Source: a bacterium HR32
GTDB taxonomy: Bacteria > Sysuimicrobiota > Sysuimicrobiia > Sysuimicrobiales > Sysuimicrobiaceae
DNA length: 27,788 nucleotides
Assembly (NCBI GenBank): GCA_002898935.1
Contig: BEII01000001.1
Location: 1 to 27,788 of the forward strand
Direction of reading: 5' to 3'
The notes beneath the pieces were generated by a model that saw only the letters and a list, made by a program, of their open reading frames with translations, was not told the origin of the DNA and did no database searches. Shown here piece after piece: positions 14,332-20,509 of this stretch; position 1 is the stretch's first letter, and every line of letters begins with the position of its first letter. The translations under genes were made by a program, and so were the position numbers.

Positions 14332-14913
14332 ATGCGCGTGCGTCGGACGGCTTCCCTGGCCATGCTCTCCGCGGTGGCCGCGTTGCTCATGCGGTTTGTG
14401 CAGTTCCCCATCGTGCCTGGAGCCCCCTACCTGAAGTTCGACCCGAGCGAGGTCCCAACCCTGCTGGCGGGGGTTCTGTACGGGCCCCCGGCCGCGGTCC
14501 TGGTGGCGTTGCTCAAGAATTTGGTGTACGTGCTCCTCTTCGGCAGCAGCACCGGCTGGGTGGGACCCTTCGCCAACTTCGCCGCGGTGGCGTTCTTCAC
14601 GGCCACGGCCGCCTGGGTCTACGGCCGGGAGCCCGACCTGCGGGGCCTGGCGAAGGGGGTGGCCCTCGGCGCCGTGGCCCGCACGGTCCTCATGGTGCCC
14701 GTCCTGCTCTTGGTGGTGCTGCCCGTGTTCTTCGACTACAGCCCCACGGACGTGGCCACGGTGCAGCGCCGCGTGCTGCCGCTCCTGTGGACCGCCTTTG
14801 TCCCCTTCAACCTCGCCACCAGCGTCGTGAACGGCGTCCTCACCCTGTGGCTGGTGGCCGCGGTGCGCGAGCGGCTGCCCGCGCTGCAGGAGGGACCCGC
14901 GGCCCGGCGCTAG
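14332..14913 (+). CDS. ribU: Riboflavin ECF transporter S component
   Basis: This 193-aa integral membrane protein has about six hydrophobic segments. It matches the RibU family: AMLSAVAALLMRFVQFPI, then LKFDPSEVPTLLAGVLYGPPAAVLVALLKN, then GPFANFAAVAFF. The FDPSEVP segment is typical of vitamin-binding S components. It binds riboflavin and works with a shared energising module (EcfA, EcfA', EcfT), which is not in this window. The ATG at 14332 follows GAGGAGGGG at normal spacing. The FMN riboswitch directly upstream gives independent support for the substrate. Its TAG lies within a CTAG shared with the stop of the convergent gene. Confidence 0.92.
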   Translation: MRVRRTASLAMLSAVAALLMRFVQFPIVPGAPYLKFDPSEVPTLLAGVLYGPPAAVLVALLKNLVYVLLFGSSTGWVGPFANFAAVAFFTATAAWVYGREPDLRGLAKGVALGAVARTVLMVPVLLLVVLPVFFDYSPTDVATVQRRVLPLLWTAFVPFNLATSVVNGVLTLWLVAAVRERLPALQEGPAARR

Positions 14914-15743
14914 GCGCTCGTGCCGAAGGGCCCCTCCAGCCGTGTCTGGAACAGCGCGAGGATCTGGGGGTGCAGCACCCCGTTGGTGGCGAGGGGACTG
15001 CGGGTGGTGACCGCGTACGGAGAGCCGTCCATGCCGGTGACCACGCCTCCCGCCTCGAGCACCATGAGCGCCCCTGCGGCCACGTCCCACGGGTTGAGGT
15101 CTGGCTCCCAGAAGGCGTCCAGCCGGCCTGCGGCCACGTAGCACAGGTTCAGGGCCGCGGAGCCCATCTGCCGCACGTCCTCCGCGAGCTTGAGCATGGT
15201 CACGATCTGCGGGAGGTTGTTCCCGGTGGTGCCGATGTCCGTGGGGGTCCCTGTGGCGACCAGGGCCTCCTGCAGCCGCGCGGTGCGCGACACCTCCAGC
15301 CGCCACAGCTGCTCCCCGCTCAAGAGCCACGCGCCGGCCCCGCGTTCGGCCACGAACAGCTCGTCCAGAGCGGGGTGGTACACCACGCCCAGCCGCACGT
15401 GCTCCCCTTCCGCCAGGGCCACGGAGATCCCGAACCACGGCAGGCGGTGGGCGAAGTTCGTGGTGCCGTCCAAGGGGTCCACGTACCAGCAGGGCGCGCC
15501 GTCCGCGCGGGCGCCGCGCCCCTCCTCCGCCACGACCCCGTGGTCGGGGAACGCCTCCCGCAGCCGCGAAACGATGCACGCCTCACTGGCGTGGTCGGCT
15601 TCGGTGACGGGGTTCACGGGCCCTTTGTAGCGGACCTCCCCGGGCTTTGGGGGGCGGGCGAAGTACGCCCGCAACACGTCCGCCGCCTCGCGCACCGCGC
15701 GCACGGCCACGTCCACGTAGGGAGAGAAGCGCGGCCGGTCCAC
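14910..15743 (-). CDS. suhB: Inositol monophosphatase family protein
   Basis: This 277-aa Mg-dependent phosphatase belongs to the IMPase/FBPase superfamily. Metal-site motifs are VAEEG (71-75), WYVDPLDGTTNFAH (86-99) with Asp89 and Asp92, and NPWDVAAG with Asp220. It would remove phosphate from inositol-1-phosphate, or from a related substrate such as fructose bisphosphate or NADP; the family is broad. The GTG start at 15743 lies 5 nt after the stop of the upstream eIF2B-like gene, so the two form a unit. The proximity to an inositol degradation locus is suggestive, but it is a separate transcription unit. Confidence 0.88.
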   Translation of the reverse strand: MDRPRFSPYVDVAVRAVREAADVLRAYFARPPKPGEVRYKGPVNPVTEADHASEACIVSRLREAFPDHGVVAEEGRGARADGAPCWYVDPLDGTTNFAHRLPWFGISVALAEGEHVRLGVVYHPALDELFVAERGAGAWLLSGEQLWRLEVSRTARLQEALVATGTPTDIGTTGNNLPQIVTMLKLAEDVRQMGSAALNLCYVAAGRLDAFWEPDLNPWDVAAGALMVLEAGGVVTGMDGSPYAVTTRSPLATNGVLHPQILALFQTRLEGPFGTSA

Positions 15744-15748
15744 AGTCG

Positions 15749-16663
15749 CTAAACGCCCAAGGGGCGGCTCAGGGTCGCCAGGCGCACGGGCGAGACCACC
15801 CCTTCCTCCGTGATGTACGCGGTCACGAGCCGGTCCGGGGTTGGCTCGTACAGCACCGGGGACACCTCCACCCCCGGCGGGGGCACCCAGTCTGCCGCGA
15901 TGTCCTCGGGGGAACCCACCGCGCTCAGCACCGACTCGCCCCGCTGGGTGGGGGGCAGGATCTTGACGGTCTCCGTGGCCACGTAACTGCGGACCCCGTG
16001 GACGTGGGCGCAGGTCATGAGGGGTCGGGTGCCCACCTTGTTCACGAAGGTCCCCTCCAGGGACACCGCCTCCGCACCCGTGAGCACCGCGGCCGCCACG
16101 TCCATGTAGTACGCCATGGCCGCGTCCACGGTGAGGGTCACCGACACGCCCAGCTCCGCCAACGCCTGCGCCATCCGCCGCCCCTCCAGGAACGGACGCG
16201 CCTCGAACACCACCACGCTCAGGTCTGGGTTGTGCTGGAACAGCTCCTCCAGCACCGCGTACACCGTGCTGCTGTACGAGAGGGTTAGCACCACCTCGCA
16301 GTCCGCCAGCGCCTCGGCGCCGTGGTGCGCGATCCGGGCGTGGGACTCCGCCACGTGCGCGCGGTAGCCCCGCAGCCAGTCCGCCAGCTCCTCCCGCATC
16401 TGCCCGGCGGGGACGCGCTCCCGCTGCATCTCCGCGGCGAACTGCAGCATGCGGTACCGCAGGTTGTGCAGGGGTGCGGTGGTCGGCTTGCGGTCGGTGA
16501 TCTGGCGGGTGGCTTCGTCCAGCGCTTCCAGGAACGCACGGGCGTCTTGGTCCTGTCGCTCCCGCAGCCAGGCCTCCAGCGCCTCCGCGGCTGCCACCCC
16601 GATCTCGGTGGCGCTCTCCCGCGTCATCCCCTCGAGCGCCCGGAGCCGCTCCGCCCAGTCCAT
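15749..16663 (-). CDS. eIF2B alpha/beta/delta-like protein, ribose-1,5-bisphosphate isomerase-like
   Basis: This 304-aa member of the IF-2B/MtnA superfamily has a helical N-terminal part (residues 1-110). The Rossmann-like core contains LTLSYSSTVYAVLEE, VVVFEARPFLEGRRMAQAL, LTVDAAMAYYM, GAEAVSLEGTFVNKVGTRPL and VATETVKILP. These motifs match archaeal ribose-1,5-bisphosphate isomerase and aIF2B more closely than methylthioribose-1-phosphate isomerase. In bacteria such genes act on phosphorylated sugars, not in translation. It is followed 5 nt later by the inositol monophosphatase, suggesting a joint sugar-phosphate function. The substrate is unknown. The ATG at 16663 is the first sensible start. 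Confidence 0.82.
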   Translation of the reverse strand: MDWAERLRALEGMTRESATEIGVAAAEALEAWLRERQDQDARAFLEALDEATRQITDRKPTTAPLHNLRYRMLQFAAEMQRERVPAGQMREELADWLRGYRAHVAESHARIAHHGAEALADCEVVLTLSYSSTVYAVLEELFQHNPDLSVVVFEARPFLEGRRMAQALAELGVSVTLTVDAAMAYYMDVAAAVLTGAEAVSLEGTFVNKVGTRPLMTCAHVHGVRSYVATETVKILPPTQRGESVLSAVGSPEDIAADWVPPPGVEVSPVLYEPTPDRLVTAYITEEGVVSPVRLATLSRPLGV

Positions 16664-16747
16664 GTCCCCACCATCCTACCGGATCGGACCGACGCCTGGA
16701 TCCCGCCCGCGGAGGATTCCCCCCCGTTCCCGCCCAATCTGCGTCCT

Positions 16748-17230
16748 GTGGCAGCGGTGCGCGACGTCCGGATCCGGCCCGCGGAGGTGCGGGACCTGGC
16801 CGGGGTGGTGGAGCTGTGGGGCGAGCTGGCGCGGCTCCACGAGCGGCTGGACGGCGCCTTCGCCCTGAGCCGCACCTGGCGGAGGGCGTACGAGGAGTAC
16901 CTCAGCCACTTGCTCGGCCGGGAGGACGTGCTGGTGGTGGTGGCGGAGTCCCAGGGGGAGCTGGTGGGGCTCGCGGTCGGCCGCATCACCCTCCTGCCGG
17001 CCTTCTTTCGCCGTCGGCGGCGCGGCTACATCCAAGACGTGTACACCCGGGAGGGCTACCGGGGCCAGGGTCTGGGACGCGCCCTGGTGGCGCGGTTGGA
17101 GGCGTGGATGCGCGAACGGGGTGTACGGCGGGTGGAGCTGACCGTGGCCGTGGGCAACGCGCAGGCAGAAGCGTTCTGGGAGCGGTCCGGCTACCGAGCG
17201 TACATGGTGTACCGCGGCAAGGACCTGTAG
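16748..17230 (+). CDS. GNAT family N-acetyltransferase
   Basis: This 160-aa single-domain GCN5-related acetyltransferase has IRPAEVRDLAGVVELW at the start (motif C region). YIQDVYTREGYRGQGLGRALV carries the acetyl-CoA pyrophosphate loop RGQGLG, and NAQAEAFWERSGYRAYM closes the domain. The acetyl acceptor cannot be predicted. Two GTG codons fit the start (16748 and 16757), and neither has a clear Shine-Dalgarno. The gene is divergent from the eIF2B-like gene across 84 bp and convergent with citrate synthase, leaving only 6 nt between the stops. Confidence 0.85.
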   Translation: MAAVRDVRIRPAEVRDLAGVVELWGELARLHERLDGAFALSRTWRRAYEEYLSHLLGREDVLVVVAESQGELVGLAVGRITLLPAFFRRRRRGYIQDVYTREGYRGQGLGRALVARLEAWMRERGVRRVELTVAVGNAQAEAFWERSGYRAYMVYRGKDL

Positions 17231-17236
17231 CGGGGC

Positions 17237-18367
17237 TCAGCGCTCGTCCACGGGCACGTAGACCAGGTCCTTCGGGCCCGTGTACTCCGACTCCGGACGG
17301 TACAGCCGGTTGTCGTCGTGCTGCTCGATCACGTGGGCGGTCCAGCCCGCCATCCGGCTGCACGCGAACAGGGGCGTCATGAGGTCCGGCGGGATCCCGA
17401 GGTTGTACAGCAGCGAGGCGGAGTAGAAGTCCACGTTCGGGTAGATCTCCCGGTCGCCCCGCAGCTGCGCCACCACCTCGTCCACCCGCTCCGACATCTC
17501 CACCCACACGAGCCCGCCCGTCCGTTCCGCCACCTGGCGGGAGAGCCGGTGCAGCACCCGGGCCCGGGGGTCTTCGACTTTGTACACGCGGTGCCCGAAC
17601 CCGGGGACCTTCTTCCGCTGCTCGAACAGCCCCCGCACGTACGGCTCCACGTTGTCCAGGGACCCGATGGTGAGCAGCATCTCCATGGTCCAGCGCGCCG
17701 CGCCCCCGTGGAGGGGCCCCTTCAGCGCGCCGATGGCGCCCACCACCGCCGCCACCATGTCCGACAGGGTGCTGGCGATCACGCGGGCGGTGAAGGTGCT
17801 GGCGTTGTACCCGTGGTCCGCCAGGAGGACGAAGTACGCGTCCAGCGCCCGGGTGTGCAGCGGGTCCGGCGGTTCGCCCCGCAGCATGTACAGGAAGTTC
17901 GCCGCGTGGCCCAGCTGGGGGTCCGGGGGGACCGGCGCCTGGCCCTGGCGCAGCCGGTGGAAGGCTGCCACCACGGTGCTGGTGAGCGCCACGAGCCGCT
18001 TCGCCCGCCGCAGGTTCGCCTCCCGGGAGCCGTCCTCCGGGTCCTCGTCGTACCCCATGAGGGGCGACAGCACCGTCCGCAGGGCGTCCAGGGGGTCGAG
18101 GCGAGTGGGAAGGCTCCGGAGCAACCCCTCGAGGTCGGCAGGGAGGGCCCGCACCCCCGCCAGCTCGGCTCCAAGCGCCTCGAGTTCCGCACGGCGTGGA
18201 AGCCGGCCGTACCACAGCAGGTAACAGACCTCCTCGAAGGTGGACTTCTGCGCGAGGTCCTGGATGTCGTAGCCACGGTAGACCAGCCGTCCCCCGCGGC
18301 CGTCGATAAAGCTGAGGGCGGTAGTACCCGCCACCACCCCTTCCAGCCCTCGCGCGATCTGCGGCAT
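17237..18367 (-). CDS. gltA: Citrate synthase
   Basis: This 376-aa citrate synthase condenses oxaloacetate and acetyl-CoA, so it would also consume acetyl-CoA made by the inositol route. GLEGVVAGTTALSFIDGRGGRLVYRGYDI opens the protein. Key active-site segments are ADHGYNASTF, KGPLHGGA, VPGFGHRVYKVEDPRA (His of the GHRVY motif) and IYPNVDFYSA with the catalytic Asp. Length and motifs fit the short, dimeric type; 2-methylcitrate synthase belongs to the same family and cannot be excluded. The ATG at 18367 follows GGAGGG closely and matches the usual N-terminus; an ATG seven codons upstream is less likely. Confidence 0.93.
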   Translation of the reverse strand: MPQIARGLEGVVAGTTALSFIDGRGGRLVYRGYDIQDLAQKSTFEEVCYLLWYGRLPRRAELEALGAELAGVRALPADLEGLLRSLPTRLDPLDALRTVLSPLMGYDEDPEDGSREANLRRAKRLVALTSTVVAAFHRLRQGQAPVPPDPQLGHAANFLYMLRGEPPDPLHTRALDAYFVLLADHGYNASTFTARVIASTLSDMVAAVVGAIGALKGPLHGGAARWTMEMLLTIGSLDNVEPYVRGLFEQRKKVPGFGHRVYKVEDPRARVLHRLSRQVAERTGGLVWVEMSERVDEVVAQLRGDREIYPNVDFYSASLLYNLGIPPDLMTPLFACSRMAGWTAHVIEQHDDNRLYRPESEYTGPKDLVYVPVDER

Positions 18368-18419
18368 CGTCCCTCCCTCGCAGGCCATGCGTGCGGGTTG
18401 CGCCGTGCGGTGCAGTTTG

Positions 18420-18449
18420 ACGATACGGGACCCGCGCGGAGGGTGTCAA
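18420..18449 (-). promoter_or_regulatory. Sigma70-like promoter of citrate synthase
   Basis: A perfect -35 TTGACA (18449-18444) and TATCGT (18425-18420, 4/6) are separated by 18 nt on the minus strand, about 53 nt upstream of the ATG, in the 133-bp gap between gltA and the divergent URO-D-like gene. Confidence 0.6.
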
Positions 18450-18500
18450 CACGCAGGAACGCCGCGGGTCTTGCGCCGAACCTCCTCCCCGGAGGGAGAG

Positions 18501-19472
18501 GTGCACTGGGACCGCGTGCGTGCCGCGCTCCAGGGCGGTGTGGCGGACGCCCCGCCGGTGGCCCTGTGGCGGCACTTTCCCCAACACGACCAGCGTGCGG
18601 AGACCTGCGCGCAGGTGCACGTGGCCTTCTGGCGCCGCCACGGCTTCGACCTTCTCAAGGTCACGCCCACCAGCGGGTACTACGGCGAAGACTGGGGGCT
18701 GCGGGCGGCTTACCGACCGAACCGCGAGGGGGTGCGCACGTACTTGGACCGGCCGGTGAAGCGGGGGCAGGACTGGGCCCGGCTGCGTCCCCTGGACGTC
18801 ACCGCAGGCGCCTACGGCCGAGAGCTGCGCGTGCTGCGGCTCGTGCGAGAGGGCGTGGGCCCGCAAGTCCCGGTCCTCGCCACGGTGTTCAGCCCCCTCA
18901 CCGTGGCCCGCACCCTGTCGGGAGACCAGGCGGTGCTGCGCTACCTGCGGGAAGAGCCGGACCGGCTGCACGAGGGGCTCGAGGTGATCGCGGACGTCAC
19001 GAGCCGGTTCGTGGCGGCCTGCCTGGGCGCGGGCGCGGACGGCGTCTTCTTCGCCACGCAGATGGCGTGCGCGGGCGCGGTCACCGAGGAGGAGTACGAG
19101 GCCTTCGGCCGGCCCTACGACCTGCGAGTGCTGGAGGCCGCAGCAGGGGCCGAGCTGGTAGTCCTGCACGCCCACGGCGAGCGCCCATACCTGGACCTGC
19201 TGGCCGACTACCCTGTGCACGCCTTCAACTGGCACGACCGCCGGACCCCGCCCTCCTTGCGGGAGGCCCGCCAGCGGACCTCCGCCTGCCTGTGGGGCGG
19301 GGTGGACGAGGCGACGCTGGCCGACCGCTCCCCGGACGAAGTGGCCCGGGAGGTGCGCGACGCGCTGCAGCAGACCGCCGGGCGCGGGCACGTGGTGGCG
19401 GGCGGCTGCGTGATCCCCATAGACACCCCTCCGGAGAACGTGGACGCGGTGGTGCAGGCGGCCCGGGGGTAG
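18501..19472 (+). CDS. Uroporphyrinogen decarboxylase (URO-D) family protein
   Basis: This 323-aa protein is of the URO-D/methyltransferase-like TIM-barrel family. It starts VHWDRVRAAL and contains FDLLKVTPTSGYYGEDWG, VPVLATVFSPLTVARTLSG, GADGVFFATQMACAG, ELVVLHAHGE and VVAGGCVIPIDTPPENVDAVV; the last segment is a typical end for the family. The GTG at 18501 has GGAGGGAGAG just upstream. The N-terminal sequence differs from true HemE, which has a conserved Arg-rich RQAGRY segment that I do not see. A heme role is therefore unlikely, and a corrinoid/methyl-transfer or other decarboxylase role is possible. Context gives no further hint. Confidence 0.82.
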   Translation: MHWDRVRAALQGGVADAPPVALWRHFPQHDQRAETCAQVHVAFWRRHGFDLLKVTPTSGYYGEDWGLRAAYRPNREGVRTYLDRPVKRGQDWARLRPLDVTAGAYGRELRVLRLVREGVGPQVPVLATVFSPLTVARTLSGDQAVLRYLREEPDRLHEGLEVIADVTSRFVAACLGAGADGVFFATQMACAGAVTEEEYEAFGRPYDLRVLEAAAGAELVVLHAHGERPYLDLLADYPVHAFNWHDRRTPPSLREARQRTSACLWGGVDEATLADRSPDEVAREVRDALQQTAGRGHVVAGGCVIPIDTPPENVDAVVQAARG

Positions 19473-19498
19473 GCACGGATCTTGCTCGCCGGGCCTCC

Positions 19499-19951
19499 GT
19501 GGTCCGCTTCCTGGGCTTGGTCGGCGCGCTCCTTGCCTGCCTGGTGGCCTCCGAGGTCCCTGCCGCGGATCTGTGGCTTCCGGTGCGCGGGGCGCTCGTG
19601 TCGGGCTACGGCTGGCGCGACGACCCCTTCGGTGAGGGCTGGCACTTTCACTCCGGGGTGGACGTGGCCGCGCCCGAGGGGGCTCCGGTGGCCGCCCGCG
19701 CGGACGGGGGGGTCGAGTACGCGGGGTGGGCCTCGGCGTACGGCCTGGTGGTGGTCCTCGCGCACGGGTCGGACTACCAGACCCTCTATGCCCACCTCCG
19801 GCGGATCCGGGTGCAGCGCGGCGACCGGGTGCGGGCCGGCCAACTGGTGGGCGAGGTGGGCTCCACGGGCCGCAGCACCGGACCCCACCTGCACTTCGAA
19901 GTCCGCTACCGGGGCGTTCCCGTAGACCCGATCCCCTACCTGCGAAGGTAG
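19499..19951 (+). CDS. Secreted M23 family metallopeptidase (LytM-type)
   Basis: This small protein of 150 aa has a signal-peptide-like N-terminus (VVRFLGLVGALLACLVASEVPA, cleavage near AAD). Almost the whole mature chain is a peptidase M23 domain. Zinc ligands are visible in WHFHSGVDVAAPEG (HxxxD) and GPHLHFEVRYRG (HxH). SGYGWRDDPFG and YAHLRRIRVQRGDRVRAGQLVGEVGSTGRSTG are standard. It probably cleaves peptidoglycan cross-links outside the cytoplasmic membrane. The GTG at 19499 lies 26 nt after the URO-D-like stop without a clear ribosome site, so the two may be co-transcribed. No in-frame start exists further upstream before the preceding gene's coding region. Confidence 0.85.
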   Translation: MVRFLGLVGALLACLVASEVPAADLWLPVRGALVSGYGWRDDPFGEGWHFHSGVDVAAPEGAPVAARADGGVEYAGWASAYGLVVVLAHGSDYQTLYAHLRRIRVQRGDRVRAGQLVGEVGSTGRSTGPHLHFEVRYRGVPVDPIPYLRR

Positions 19952-19997
19952 CCGACCAGACCCCACGAATCGCGAGCTCGATTTCTCGGGGATCCCG

Positions 19998-20017
19998 GTC
20001 TGCTGACCCGCGCAGAC
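19998..20017. terminator. Possible bidirectional hairpin between convergent genes
   Basis: GTCTGC (19998-20003) and GCAGAC (20012-20017) form a 6-bp stem with an 8-nt loop in the 81-bp gap between the convergent M23 gene and the proline-rich gene. The following TTCTCGG is a weak U tract, so the call is tentative. Confidence 0.3.
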
Positions 20018-20032
20018 TTCTCGGACACGCTC

Positions 20033-20443
20033 CTAGAAGCGGGGCCCGGGCGGCAGCGGCGGCAGGAACGGGTTGTTGCCGCGCGGCGCGGGCGGAGCTG
20101 GGGACGGCTGTCCTGGCCCGGGCACCGGCTGCAGCGGGATCAGCTCCTGGGGCGCGCCGGGCCTGCCGTCGGGGCCAAGGCCAGGGCCGGGCCGCATCTC
20201 GTAAAAGCGGCCGTTGAAGAACAAGTACACCCTGGCTTCGCACTCCTCGCCCTGTCCGGGCTGCGGCTGGGAGCCGGGGAACTGCCGCCCCGGCCCAGGG
20301 AGGGGAATGAGCTCCTGCAGGGGTGCCTGTGCGGGCACGACCGTGACCGCGGTCCTGTCCGTCGCCCGCAGCCCCGCTTGGTAGCTCCCCCAGGCCACCC
20401 CTCCGAGCACCGCGCACATCCCTAGGAGCTTCCAGCTGCGCAT
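20033..20443 (-). CDS. Hypothetical proline/glycine-rich exported or membrane-anchored protein
   Basis: I do not recognise this 136-aa protein. It begins MRSWKLLGMCAVLGGVAWGSYQAGL, a signal peptide or single membrane anchor. The rest is Pro/Gly/Gln-rich and low in complexity. The segment QELIPL occurs twice, each copy followed by a proline-glycine run (PGPGRQ, PVPGPGQ), which suggests an internal duplication. Between the copies lies a short ordered-looking part, ARVYLFFNGRFYEMRPG. The ATG at 20443 follows a GGGGGG-type ribosome site. A start 12 codons upstream is possible but would precede the anchor. It sits 66 nt downstream of the dnaB stop on the minus-strand side of that operon. Confidence 0.6.
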   Translation of the reverse strand: MRSWKLLGMCAVLGGVAWGSYQAGLRATDRTAVTVVPAQAPLQELIPLPGPGRQFPGSQPQPGQGEECEARVYLFFNGRFYEMRPGPGLGPDGRPGAPQELIPLQPVPGPGQPSPAPPAPRGNNPFLPPLPPGPRF

Positions 20444-20509
20444 GGCACCCCCCCGGAGCTTGTGAGGCCACTGTACCACAGGCGGATGTCGGGGGTGTGT
20501 AGACGGACG

